Origin: a virus
DNA length: 64,000 nt
IMG/VR virus record: IMGVR_UViG_3300021142_002226
Location: 124,001-188,000 of that record
Direction: 5' to 3' (one strand)
A model generated the notes under the pieces. The model was not told the origin of the DNA. It did not search any database and worked only from the letters and a program-made list of their open reading frames with translations. Positions 23,043 through 31,066 of the stretch are shown here, piece after piece. The position numbers were made by a program, and so were the translations under genes. Each line of letters begins with the position of its first letter. The first letter of the stretch is position 1.

Positions 23043-24251
23043 TTAATTTGATAATGGCGCTTTAATTGCTGGATGTGATTGATAATTTTCTACTCTGAAA
23101 TCATCAGGATCTAAATGACCAAATAACGATATGTGGTTTGATAAAGATTCAAAAAACGCTGGAGTTTTACCAGTTATTAATTTCGGTAATGGATATGGTT
23201 CTCTTGTATAATACGGTATTTTAAACGATTCGAAATACTCACTCATACCACCGCCAAACGGCATTAAATCTGAAACAGCATCTTTATACTTTTCTTCACC
23301 CATTGCTGTTTTCAACATTTCTGTTCTTTCTTCTATACTAATTTTTTTACCAATTTGTTCTTTCGCTTGTTCAATGTGATTCGAATAAAGATGAGTATCA
23401 CCCAAGTTTCCAATCAATTCATCAGGAACCATGTTAACCATTTTTGCAATTATTTCAAGTAATAAACCATATGAAGCAATGTTAAATGGTAAACCTAAAA
23501 ATGTATCCACGCTACGCTGATTCCACATTAATGAAATTGCTCTGGTTGGGATATTATATTTAATATAATCTTCTTCTGATATTGCAGTCATTTTTCTTTT
23601 CTTTGCCGCACATAAATCATATCTCTCATCATCATTTAACTCCCTTGTATAAAATTGGAAAAAGTTATGACATGGACGAAGTACCATCTGGTCGAGTTCT
23701 CCTACGTTCCATGCTGATACAATTATACCCCTATCATCTGGGTTTGTTTTAAGTTTATTAATTACTTCTGCAATTTGATCAATATTGCCATTCCAATTAC
23801 GCCACTGATGTCCATAGATAGAACCCAAATCACCCCACTTCTTAGCAAAATCATCATCAGTTTTGATTTGGTTGATGAATTCTACCATTGTCATTAATCT
23901 CATGCAATTCTGATTTGGGTCATCTATATGAATATTATAATCTGGCTCTTCCATAGAGCCTGCAATTTTGCAATAATTCTTATAAGCGTCACCGTTCCAT
24001 ATATGACAATCGTTTTCTAAGAGATACTCTATTGATGTATCACCTTTTAAAAACCACAATAGTTCGGTTACTACACTTTTAAAGTGAATTTTCTTTGTGG
24101 TGAGCAGTGGAAATTTTCCGTCTTTAAATTTGTACTTAATTTGTCTACCAAAAACACTTAACGTCCCTGTACCAGTCCTATCTTTTTTCTCCACGCCATT
24201 TTCTAAAATGTCTTTTAATAGAGCTTGATAATCTAAATCTAATTGATTCAT
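23043..24251 (-). CDS. thyA: Thymidylate synthase, enlarged
   Basis: Converts dUMP to dTMP with methylene-tetrahydrofolate. Visible are DRTGTGTLSVFGRQIKYKF (24-42), LLWFLKGDTSI, the catalytic LRPCHNFFQFY with Cys194, and the folate/dUMP segment GLPFNIASYGLL. At 402 aa it is well over the usual 260-320. The extra residues lie at about 95-125, at 203-222 just after the catalytic strand (ELNDDERYDLCAAKKRKMTA), and near 300-345. The gene overlaps its small upstream neighbour by 4 nt. An active enzyme is likely because the core residues are intact. Confidence 0.93.
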   Translation of the reverse strand: MNQLDLDYQALLKDILENGVEKKDRTGTGTLSVFGRQIKYKFKDGKFPLLTTKKIHFKSVVTELLWFLKGDTSIEYLLENDCHIWNGDAYKNYCKIAGSMEEPDYNIHIDDPNQNCMRLMTMVEFINQIKTDDDFAKKWGDLGSIYGHQWRNWNGNIDQIAEVINKLKTNPDDRGIIVSAWNVGELDQMVLRPCHNFFQFYTRELNDDERYDLCAAKKRKMTAISEEDYIKYNIPTRAISLMWNQRSVDTFLGLPFNIASYGLLLEIIAKMVNMVPDELIGNLGDTHLYSNHIEQAKEQIGKKISIEERTEMLKTAMGEEKYKDAVSDLMPFGGGMSEYFESFKIPYYTREPYPLPKLITGKTPAFFESLSNHISLFGHLDPDDFRVENYQSHPAIKAPLSN

Positions 24252-24472
24252 AATATTATAAATTTAAAATTAATTCCTTTATTTATTACAGATTCTCTTT
24301 TAATAATATTTTTTTCTTTTTCTTTATTAAATGTATATGTTATTATACATCCTTTATTTTTATTATATCTTTTTATAGTAAGAATACCTTCTGATATTCC
24401 TTGATATGTTCCTCTACCAAAAACCTTAATTATTTTCTTTTTCAGTTTACGAGGTAATTTATTTTTATTCAT
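24248..24472 (-). CDS. Unknown basic 74-aa protein
   Basis: Very Lys/Ile-rich, beta-like in the middle (EGILTIKRYNKNKGCIITYT). Overlaps the thyA start by 4 nt (ATGA type). No family recognised; a small nucleic-acid-binding protein is possible. Confidence 0.55.
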   Translation of the reverse strand: MNKNKLPRKLKKKIIKVFGRGTYQGISEGILTIKRYNKNKGCIITYTFNKEKEKNIIKRESVINKGINFKFIIL

Positions 24473-24475
24473 AAT

Positions 24476-24835
24476 TTAATATCTTTTTTCTTTCCATTCA
24501 TCATCTGCTTGATTCTCAAGTTTTGTAACTATTTCATATGCCATTTTTGCTGTTGGTATTTTAACATCGACATTATAAGCAATTATTCCTATAGAAACAA
24601 GTAATAATCTAAAAAGTCTTCGTGGTATTTCTAAAGTTTGTGGCGAATCATATGGAATATTTTGCGCCTCTGGATTATTGGATGTGAAGTATAATCCAAA
24701 AAAAAATGGTTTAATTATATTTGCTAATTCAATAAACCGTTCTTTAGAAACTCTTTCAAATTCTTTTCTTGATGCGGAATCTACCCATGTATGAACAGAA
24801 GCCCATTCTTCTTTTGTTAATGTTACCTTTATCAT
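24476..24835 (-). CDS. Unknown 119-aa protein
   Basis: Helical throughout, with a hydrophobic stretch RLFRLLLVSIGIIAYNVDV near 74-92 that might be a buried helix or a membrane segment. Overlaps the upstream ART-like gene by 4 nt. Confidence 0.6.
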   Translation of the reverse strand: MIKVTLTKEEWASVHTWVDSASRKEFERVSKERFIELANIIKPFFFGLYFTSNNPEAQNIPYDSPQTLEIPRRLFRLLLVSIGIIAYNVDVKIPTAKMAYEIVTKLENQADDEWKEKRY

Positions 24836-25143
24836 AATTTAATATATTCAATTTTCTTTATATCATTCGGTGGTATATAATCTGTAACAAATTCAAAATC
24901 TGATTTAATTGGAATACCAGTTGATGTATAAATGTGAGGCTCAACATTATGTGTGTCAATATATATTATAGCAATTTCTTTCCAATGATTTCTACCTAAT
25001 TGGGTATCTATTATTTTCCATATGTCATTAGTTAAAAATACTTTTTTATATTTTATACTACCAATTCCTTTTTTATAATCTGGTTTTAATCCTTCAATTA
25101 AAATATTGGATATATTTTCAGGTTTAGTGATATGATATAACAT
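24832..25143 (-). CDS. Small ADP-ribosyltransferase-fold-like protein (DarT-like start)
   Basis: 103 aa starting LYHITKPENISNILIEGLKP. This opening (YHIT, NIxxIL, xGL) is the first strand-helix of DarT and of RNA 2'-phosphotransferase/ART-fold proteins that bind NAD. A later VFLTND and the terminal FVTDYIPPNDIKKIEYI fit the fold. No clear catalytic Glu can be assigned and the protein is shorter than DarT (about 200 aa), so enzymatic activity is uncertain. It lies in an operon of small unknown genes with thyA. Confidence 0.6.
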   Translation of the reverse strand: MLYHITKPENISNILIEGLKPDYKKGIGSIKYKKVFLTNDIWKIIDTQLGRNHWKEIAIIYIDTHNVEPHIYTSTGIPIKSDFEFVTDYIPPNDIKKIEYIKL

Positions 25144-25157
25144 TTATTTATATTTTA

Positions 25158-25406
25158 TTATTGAGATGATAAAGTACCTAATTTTTTATATTTGTATTTT
25201 GGCATCTTTTTATCTTTAACAAATGATAGCGCCCAACAATCTTTGGTTGTCCAATACCCTTGAGATTTACAAAAGGTTTTTGCTTCTTCTTCTGATTTGG
25301 TATAAGAGTGATATTCATACCCAAAGGCATCACGATTTTCCAATGGGTCGATCCAAGCTTTTAAAATTAAGAAAATATCTTCAGTATTATCTAATTTTTT
25401 ATTCAT
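25158..25406 (-). CDS. Unknown 82-aa protein, SPOR-like pattern
   Basis: The YEYHSYTKSEEEAKTFCKSQ segment has the alternating pattern of small alpha/beta domains that recurs in the next gene upstream (YKSEQEAQEAREKYGY). The two may be distant paralogues. No function can be assigned. Confidence 0.55.
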   Translation of the reverse strand: MNKKLDNTEDIFLILKAWIDPLENRDAFGYEYHSYTKSEEEAKTFCKSQGYWTTKDCWALSFVKDKKMPKYKYKKLGTLSSQ

Positions 25407-25408
25407 AA

Positions 25409-25612
25409 TTAAAAGTATATTTTATCTATGTAATAGTTATCATTGTTATATCCATATTTTTCTCTGGCTTCTTGAGCTTCTTGTTCAGATTTGTATGGTG
25501 CAAGTATTACATTATTTATCGCACTACCATGTGCTGGTACCTTTTCATACACAGCATATTGTGGATAATTTTCCTGAATAAATGCTTTATAACTTGAATT
25601 AACATTGTTCAT
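25409..25612 (-). CDS. Unknown 67-aa protein, first gene of leftward operon
   Basis: Contains ILAPYKSEQEAQEAREKYGY, resembling the neighbouring 82-aa protein. It is preceded by a complete host-type promoter whose -7 box ends only 4 nt before the ATG, so the transcript may be leaderless or the true start lies downstream. Confidence 0.55.
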   Translation of the reverse strand: MNNVNSSYKAFIQENYPQYAVYEKVPAHGSAINNVILAPYKSEQEAQEAREKYGYNNDNYYIDKIYF

Positions 25613-25616
25613 AGAA

Positions 25617-25648
25617 CAAATATACGAAATAATTTTGAATAAAACAAA
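25617..25648 (-). promoter_or_regulatory. Host-type (Bacteroidota) promoter
   Basis: Leftward TTTG (25645-25648), a 20-nt spacer, then TATATTTG (25617-25624). It drives the thyA-containing operon. Confidence 0.7.
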
Positions 25649-25923
25649 TTAAATTCCGTAATTAGCTCTTTGAGCATTAAAGTTTTGTGAAATTTCTGTG
25701 GCAGATAAGCCTCTGTTATACATTTGTATTGCACCCATGTAACCTTGATATAGCGCACCACTTCCACTATATCTACCTAATATACCAAACTTGGGTCAAC
25801 ACCTGACCAATAATCTGTAGTAACAGTTGGGCCATAAGCAATAGTATCGGTACCCAATAAAACATTACCTTTTTTTATTGTACCTGTTAAAGAAGTTGCT
25901 GAATATTTTACTGCATTACCCAT
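25649..25923 (-). pseudogene. Collapsed copy of the LamG adhesin gene
   Basis: The N-terminal 48 codons (MGNAVKYSATSLTGT..., YGPTVTTDYWSGVDP) match the start of the adhesin at 25941-26966. After a stop, another frame continues with YMGAIQMYNRGLSATEISQN and FNAQRANYGI, matching that adhesin's last 31 residues. The middle (about 250 codons) is missing and the joint shifts the frame. A late-type box (25928-25935) is still present. It is a deleted paralogue, or a stored piece for recombination. Confidence 0.85.
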
Positions 25924-25940
25924 GTTAATAAATATTAACT

Positions 25941-26966
25941 TTATATACCAAATCTCGACCTCTGAGCATTGAAATTTTGACTTATTTCTGTTGATGATAA
26001 TATTCTGTTATATACCTGACATATTGCTATTCTACCAGGAAAAAAATTGGATGTGCCACCACCAGGGCCTCCAAGTCTTATCAAACCAATACCCAAACTA
26101 ACACCAGTTGAAGATTGCTCAACAATTGCTGAATTTGATTGGGTTGTTGTGGTCGACCCATTAAGATAAAATATGGCTGTTTTGGTACTTGTATTCCATG
26201 TTACACAAACATAATTCCAAGTATTTAACGTTAATGCTGTACCTGTATCAACTAAATCTTTATTAGCGTGAGGCCAGAACTGTAATTTATTACTACTGTT
26301 TAACCAAAAACCCCATCCCCCATAAGCTGATGATCCTCCGCTACCTGTATTATCATATTCTTTATCAATAATTCCAGCAACACCACTTGGTGATGATGTG
26401 GGATATATCCATGCACACGCTGTTTTATTGGCAACATCCACACCAAGATTATTTGAACCAAAATTTATATAACTTGAAGCACCATCAAAAGATAAATAAC
26501 CACCATTACCAGAGTTCCAAGTTGGTGAATTTGTTAAAGTACCAGAAATATTACCTCCAGAAATATCCCACCAAGAATTACCATTTTGAGGATATGATTG
26601 TATAAAACCTGAATCAATGTTAAAAACAAGTCCGCTTGTTACAATATTTTCATATAATCTATTTGTCACAAGGATATTTGATTGCGTTTCAAAATAATTT
26701 AACGCACCATTAAATGTTGTTATCCCAGAGCCACCAAGTTGGTTGGCCAAAGTTACAATTTGAGTTGAATCTACATAATATATTCTTGGGGCACCAGAAG
26801 TCCCAACAAAATAATAAATACAATAATTTGAACCTGGATTAACCGCAGTCCAAAAATCTGTTGTACTTGTTGGCCCATACTGAACTTGATTTGCACCAAT
26901 TGCAACATTATTAGCTCTTAATGCATTCGAGGGTGTTGTTGTTGAATATTTTATACCATTATCCAT
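25941..26966 (-). CDS. Tail adhesin with LamG/concanavalin-like domain
   Basis: 341 aa. Residues 1-115 form an N-terminal module (YGPTSTTDFWTAVNP...YCIYYFVG) shared in pattern with the other adhesins at 44.6-48.8 kb. From about 118 a LamG jelly-roll follows (LVFNIDSG, GGYLSFDGASSYINFG, NTWNYVCVTWN, AIFYLNG, GRIAICQVYNRILSSTEISQ). LamG domains bind glycans, so this is a candidate receptor-binding protein on the tail. It has its own late-type box at 26987-26994. Confidence 0.82.
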   Translation of the reverse strand: MDNGIKYSTTTPSNALRANNVAIGANQVQYGPTSTTDFWTAVNPGSNYCIYYFVGTSGAPRIYYVDSTQIVTLANQLGGSGITTFNGALNYFETQSNILVTNRLYENIVTSGLVFNIDSGFIQSYPQNGNSWWDISGGNISGTLTNSPTWNSGNGGYLSFDGASSYINFGSNNLGVDVANKTACAWIYPTSSPSGVAGIIDKEYDNTGSGGSSAYGGWGFWLNSSNKLQFWPHANKDLVDTGTALTLNTWNYVCVTWNTSTKTAIFYLNGSTTTTQSNSAIVEQSSTGVSLGIGLIRLGGPGGGTSNFFPGRIAICQVYNRILSSTEISQNFNAQRSRFGI

Positions 26967-27005
26967 AAATTATCTTTATCTTATGAATAAATATCCATGA
27001 AATTA

Positions 27006-27251
27006 TTAAATTACAGCATTCCAAACTGAGGTACCTAATATAGGTAAAATTTCATCATATGTATATACGCCAACTATTGTTGTCATATCAGATAAAAATC
27101 CTGGAACATCACCATCATACTTCATCAAAACCAAAGTTCCATCAAGTGATTTTCTTATAGTTTCATGACTGTCCTCAAGAATTTGATTGAAATCAATCTT
27201 ATCAAGCTCAGAAGCTGAAAATATTACGAAATTTCTATTACTATAATCCAT
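27006..27251 (-). CDS. Unknown 81-aa protein
   Basis: Compact alpha/beta pattern with VLMKYDGDVPGFLSDMTTI in the middle. A late-type box lies at 27256-27263, 5 nt before the ATG. It stands beside the adhesin, so an accessory role in tail-fibre assembly is possible but unsupported. Confidence 0.6.
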   Translation of the reverse strand: MDYSNRNFVIFSASELDKIDFNQILEDSHETIRKSLDGTLVLMKYDGDVPGFLSDMTTIVGVYTYDEILPILGTSVWNAVI

Positions 27252-27268
27252 ATGTATAAATATCCGTA

Positions 27269-27442
27269 TTATTGGGTTAATTTATCCAATTCGGATGACA
27301 AATCCCTCAATTCCTTTTCAATTTTTGCTTTTTCCAATAAAAGACGATTAAGTTCCTCTTTATCATGTTTACTCAAACCGTCCTCATGTTCAAGGATATT
27401 ATCAATCTGTTGGGTAATTTTTTTTAAAATATCTTTAATCAT
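27269..27442 (-). CDS. Small coiled-coil protein, 57 aa
   Basis: The minus-strand frame from ATG 27442 to TAA 27269 reads MIKDILKKITQQIDNILEHE and continues with heptad-like Leu/Ile spacing to ELDKLTQ. It starts 2 nt from the HAD gene's stop, so it is in that operon. A short coiled coil suggests a partner-binding protein. Confidence 0.65.
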   Translation of the reverse strand: MIKDILKKITQQIDNILEHEDGLSKHDKEELNRLLLEKAKIEKELRDLSSELDKLTQ

Positions 27443-27443
27443 A

Positions 27444-27923
27444 TTAAATATTATTTAATGTTTTGATTATTTTATTTTTGATACCATCTTGTTTTATACC
27501 GTCATTATCTTTCGAACAAATTACAAAATGGTCGGTTAACCATGTCTTCATATCAAGGTCGTCAATTGCTACCCATGGTTCATTAATATTATGCACATTT
27601 AACCACTGATTGATTTCTTGTGCACGATTAAATTCGAGGGTAGTTGCAACACTATTATTGAATGTACCTGTGAAACCTATCGGTTGTTTAATCACACCTT
27701 GCCAAGAGTACATTTCCCTCATCATAGGTAAAGATAAATCGTATTTCCAATCAGAAGATACAACTATTTCAGCATCAGGTACTTCTATTAAAATTTCATT
27801 TAATATTTGTACACAACCCTTATCAAAATAATCAACATCATATTTGTTTGGTCTTTTCGCTCTTGAACCCCATTGCGGTTGAAGACACATCACGCCATCA
27901 TGATCAAGAAATATTAGTTTCAT
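27444..27923 (-). CDS. HAD-family hydrolase
   Basis: 159 aa. Motif I LIFLDHDGV (Asp7/Asp9), motif II VVSSDWK and motif IV VAIDDLD are all present. HAD enzymes are mostly phosphatases; phage versions include 5'-nucleotidases and polynucleotide phosphatases. Short caps are not visible, so a macromolecular substrate is possible. The start overlaps the KTSC gene stop by 4 nt. Confidence 0.85.
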   Translation of the reverse strand: MKLIFLDHDGVMCLQPQWGSRAKRPNKYDVDYFDKGCVQILNEILIEVPDAEIVVSSDWKYDLSLPMMREMYSWQGVIKQPIGFTGTFNNSVATTLEFNRAQEINQWLNVHNINEPWVAIDDLDMKTWLTDHFVICSKDNDGIKQDGIKNKIIKTLNNI

Positions 27924-28159
27924 TTTTTTCTAAATGTAAATTTTTTATTTATATTTTTGTTAAAGTGTTTACCCTGGCTTTCTGCCATGTCAAACTCCGT
28001 AAATGTTTTATGGTCTACATTATCATATTCATAAGTTGAACCATTACTAAACGTAATTTCGAGTAATTTAGACTCAATATCATATTGAGCTTTATGAATA
28101 TTTGAAGAGTCATATTCACATAAGATTTTAGTACCTAAGATAGCTTTTGATTTATTCAT
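27920..28159 (-). CDS. KTSC-domain protein
   Basis: 79 aa. YDSSNIHKAQYDIESKLLEI, then FSNGSTYEYDNVDHKTFTEF and AESQGKHFNKNI match the KTSC domain, a small fold often found alone or on lysyl-tRNA synthetase-like proteins; its function is unknown. It is the first gene of a leftward unit and is divergent from the Clp gene. Confidence 0.8.
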   Translation of the reverse strand: MNKSKAILGTKILCEYDSSNIHKAQYDIESKLLEITFSNGSTYEYDNVDHKTFTEFDMAESQGKHFNKNINKKFTFRKK

Positions 28160-28183
28160 AACAATATTTATTTTATATTATTA

Positions 28184-28214
28184 CAAATATACTAAAAAAA
28201 GCGGATAAAAACAA
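28184..28214 (-). promoter_or_regulatory. Host-type promoter for the KTSC-HAD unit
   Basis: Leftward TTG (28212-28214), a 20-nt spacer, then TATATTTG (28184-28191). Confidence 0.68.
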
Positions 28215-28230
28215 TTTTTGATAAAAACAT

Positions 28231-28261
28231 TTTGTTGTTTCGGAAATTATTATTACATTTG
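28231..28261 (+). promoter_or_regulatory. Host-type promoter for the Clp N fragment
   Basis: TTTG (28231-28234), a 19-nt spacer, then TACATTTG (28254-28261), with the ATG 19 nt further on. It is divergent from the promoter at 28184-28214. Confidence 0.72.
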
Positions 28262-28279
28262 TATAAAATCAAATTATAG

Positions 28280-29056
28280 ATGCAAGAAAAAATGAGCAAC
28301 GAGCTGAGGATAGCTTTTCAAAAGGGTTATAAATCAGCAATAATTTTAAATGATAGTCTAATTAGAATTGAACACGTTCTGTACGGTATACTCACTACAA
28401 ACAATATCATCAGTGAAATAATTAGTAAAAAACTTGAGGATTTTGATGTTTTCATAAATGACATTGAAGATCATAACAGAAGTATATCGGAAGATATTGA
28501 CCCAGAATTAAGGACAGAAAAAGTTCTTAATTTCGAAGATTCTCTTAAGGTATTGGTAAAAAAATGTGCCCAAAAATCTAATGATGCAATTACAGTCAAC
28601 ACATTTTTTATGAGTTGTTTTGATCTCGATAATCAAATCATCAAAATAATGAACGAATACGGTATAACAAAATCATTTATGCAAAGAAGACTTAAACAAC
28701 TAACACCAACTGCCTCTACATTCCCACTCGATGAAAACTTCGAAAAGAGATATGATGGCAATAATTCAAATAGACAAAAATCTAAAACCCCAGTTTTGGA
28801 TAACTTCAGTCGTGATTTAACCATTCTTGCAACTGAGGGTAAACTCGATCCTGTAATTGGTAGAGAAGCTGAAGTTGAACGTGTTGCCCAAATCCTCACC
28901 AGACGCAAAAAGAACAACCCAGTTCTTATTGGTGATCCAGGTGTTGGTAAATGCTATATTAAAGAAACTAATATATGTTTACGAAATGACCTAACTGGTG
29001 AAATTTTTAGTATATCAGTCAATGATTTTTTAACATCGCTTACCGATGCCAAGTAA
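28280..29056 (+). CDS. ClpA/ClpC-like ATPase, N-terminal fragment with split-intein N half
   Basis: Residues 1-145 form a Clp N-domain (paired helical repeats, IEHVLYGIL). Then [20 protein letters not shown] leads into the first P-loop GDPGVGK (218-224). There the extein ends, and a 34-aa intein N half begins at Cys225 ([13 protein letters not shown]). Without trans-splicing the first nucleotide site cannot form, because the P-loop Thr is in the other gene. Clp ATPases unfold proteins for degradation or remodelling. A phage copy could redirect host proteolysis or assist assembly. Confidence 0.93.
   Translation: MQEKMSNELRIAFQKGYKSAIILNDSLIRIEHVLYGILTTNNIISEIISKKLEDFDVFINDIEDHNRSISEDIDPELRTEKVLNFEDSLKVLVKKCAQKSNDAITVNTFFMSCFDLDNQIIKIMNEYGITKSFMQRRLKQLTPTASTFPLDENFEKRYDGNNSNRQKSKTPVLDNFSRDLTILATEGKLDPVIGREAEVERVAQILTRRKKNNPVLIGDPGVGKCYIKETNICLRNDLTGEIFSISVNDFLTSLTDAK
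28952..29053 (+). mobile_element. Split intein, N half (34 aa) in Clp
   Basis: It starts with Cys directly after GVGK and ends at the stop. It is as short as the TerL half and breaks at the same point of the intein fold, before the VLTxNGF segment. Confidence 0.88.
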
Positions 29057-29097
29057 TCTTTTTTTTAAATAATTGATTTACTTTCTTAATTTTTATA

Positions 29098-29105
29098 CTA
29101 TTTAT
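29098..29105 (+). promoter_or_regulatory. Late-type box before the Clp-intein endonuclease
   Basis: CTATTTAT ends 6 nt before the ATG at 29112, the same very short spacing as before the TerL-intein endonuclease. Confidence 0.5.
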
Positions 29106-29111
29106 TGTGGT

Positions 29112-30566
29112 ATGAGAATTGTAACAAAAAAAGAAAGTTTTGATTTTAAAGAATATTTTAAAACTGTTAATGATTTAAAAACATTTATCAAAGAAAATAA
29201 TGAATTTGTAAATGTTGAAGGTATTGGTGAAAAGATAGGTAAATTATATGATGATTTATCCGAATTAGATATTTCTTTAAAATCATCGGTTTTACCTGAA
29301 AGATTAATTTATTATCTTGGTTTTAAGAATAGGTCAGCATTTAAGTTGGATTTTTGGTTGGAGCGTGGTAATACTATAACCGAATTTAATACTTGGTTAT
29401 TAAAAAGGAGAAATATTGAACCAGTTAAATCTTTGGAATGTGGTAACGTAAATAAATTCGAATACGGTGAGTTTAAATTTACGTTTGATGGTAGACCAGT
29501 TTGTAATTTATGTAAATCCGATTTAACATTTGATGTTTTAACCGATAGGTATGTGATAAAAAATTGTCAAAATGATGGTTGTCCAACACACAAAAATCAA
29601 GATCAATACTTCATAAGGCAACTGGCTTATTTGCCTATTGATATTTTTAAAAATAAAAATAAGAGAACTAACATAGAATCGAGGATTCATCCTTATTTTT
29701 GGTTGTTGTCTGGTTTAACTTATGATGAGTCGTTGAAAAAATGTGAAGAGATAAAAACCACACTTAAAAATAAAATAAAGGGGTCAGATGAATATTATAA
29801 GATTTTATTTGGTTTGACTGATGAAATGGCTTTAGATAGGGCTTTAGCACCAACTCAAATTAGGTTTTGGGTTAATAGGGGTTTTTCGGAGGAGGATGCT
29901 AAGATCAAAGTGTCTGAAAACCAAAAGAATGCGGCTAAATCTGTTGATTTTGAGAAACGGTTATTACCATCAAATATTGAGTATTGGATTAAAAGGGGTT
30001 TAACGGAAGATGACGCTAAGGTTGAAGTATCTAATCATCAGAGGACGTTTACACTTCAAAAATGTATTGATAAACATGGTGAAGGAACTGGTAACCTTAT
30101 CTATACTAAACGACAAGTTAAGTGGCAAACTTCATTAATTGAAAATGGGAATTTAAAATGTGGGTTTTCAAGAATATCACAAGAATTATTTTATCGACTA
30201 TTAGACGAATATTCATTTAAAGAAAAAATTGACGTTTTTTTTGCTACAAAAAATAAAGAATATTTTATATCTTTAAAGGGTGGTGAATTTTATCAATATG
30301 ATTTTGTTGATAGGAATAAAATGAAAATTATCGAATTTAACGGTGACTGTTATCATGCAAACCCAATTAAATATAATGAAAATGATAAGCCCAATCCGTT
30401 TAGACAAAACCTAACAGCATCAGATATATGGGCTAAAGATAAAAGAAAAACGGAAGTTGCTATTGAAAACGGTTTTCAGCTCTTAACAATATGGGAATCG
30501 GAGTATAAAAAGAATAAAGAGTTAACAATAAAAAAATGTTTGGATTTTTTGGAAATCCGAGAATAA
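29112..30566 (+). CDS. Free-standing Vsr-like homing endonuclease between the Clp halves
   Basis: 484 aa from MRIVTKKES; the 13 codons upstream overlap the promoter box, so 29112 is preferred. A four-Cys zinc site (CNLCKSD, then CQNDGCPTHK) lies near residues 130-160. Two repeats of the form RFWVNRGFSEEDAKIKVS and EYWIKRGLTEDDAKVEVS probably bind DNA. The C-terminal Vsr-like nuclease has IIEFNGDCYHANP near 406, then DIWAKDKRKTEVAIENGFQL and IWESEY. Together with the intein halves it forms the same three-part mobile unit as at terL. Confidence 0.88.
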   Translation: MRIVTKKESFDFKEYFKTVNDLKTFIKENNEFVNVEGIGEKIGKLYDDLSELDISLKSSVLPERLIYYLGFKNRSAFKLDFWLERGNTITEFNTWLLKRRNIEPVKSLECGNVNKFEYGEFKFTFDGRPVCNLCKSDLTFDVLTDRYVIKNCQNDGCPTHKNQDQYFIRQLAYLPIDIFKNKNKRTNIESRIHPYFWLLSGLTYDESLKKCEEIKTTLKNKIKGSDEYYKILFGLTDEMALDRALAPTQIRFWVNRGFSEEDAKIKVSENQKNAAKSVDFEKRLLPSNIEYWIKRGLTEDDAKVEVSNHQRTFTLQKCIDKHGEGTGNLIYTKRQVKWQTSLIENGNLKCGFSRISQELFYRLLDEYSFKEKIDVFFATKNKEYFISLKGGEFYQYDFVDRNKMKIIEFNGDCYHANPIKYNENDKPNPFRQNLTASDIWAKDKRKTEVAIENGFQLLTIWESEYKKNKELTIKKCLDFLEIRE

Positions 30567-30579
30567 ATAACTAAATTTG
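30548..30579 (+). promoter_or_regulatory. Host-type promoter for the Clp C fragment
   Basis: TTTG (30548-30551), a 20-nt spacer, then TAAATTTG (30572-30579), 7 nt before the ATG. The upstream element lies inside the end of the endonuclease gene. It lets the second half of Clp be transcribed on its own. Confidence 0.6.
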
Positions 30580-30586
30580 CAAAAAA

Positions 30587-31066
30587 ATGACAATGAATTA
30601 CTACGAATTTTATGAACAAGAGTCGTTGGCTCAGTTAGATAAGGATTACCCAAATGAAGAGGGGCATAAAAAATTCACCAAAACTTGGAATATCGAAAAT
30701 TTTAGTGTTTTAACGGACAATGGATTTCAAAAAATTGATAAACTACATGAAACAATATCGTACAATGTTTATCATTTAATATTGGATAATGGATTTGAAC
30801 TTAAATGCGCTGATAACCATATTGTTATGTTACCTCGTATGGTTAACATGGTAAGACAACTCGATAATATGAGTGAATCGACAGAACCTATTGAATGTTA
30901 TGTTAAAAATTTGAAACCAGGTGACTTAGTTCATACTAATGATGATATTGGTTGTGCCTCTGTTGTATCCGTAACCAATCTTGGATATCAAGAGAATATG
31001 TATGATTTGCAATTATCAGACGATTCTAACCACAGATATTACACTAATGGTATATTGAGCCATAAT
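30587..31066 (+). mobile_element. Split intein, C half (160 aa) in Clp
   Basis: About 35 N-terminal residues (including [20 protein letters not shown]) precede the conserved FSVLTDNGF. Block B is CADNHIVM, block F is [15 protein letters not shown] and block G is GILSHN before Thr. The N-terminal extension is absent from the TerL half and may help the two halves associate. Confidence 0.88.

Noticed and set aside
25649-26966. Diversity-generating retroelement acting on the LamG adhesins
   Set aside because: The duplicated ends suggested a template/variable pair, but no reverse transcriptase is seen and the copy lacks the variable region; simple duplication with deletion fits better.
28280-29056. 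Clp fragment read as a truncated pseudogene
   Set aside because: The break falls exactly at an intein block A Cys after GVGK, and the rest resumes with Thr after SHN at 31067; this is a split-intein gene, not decay.
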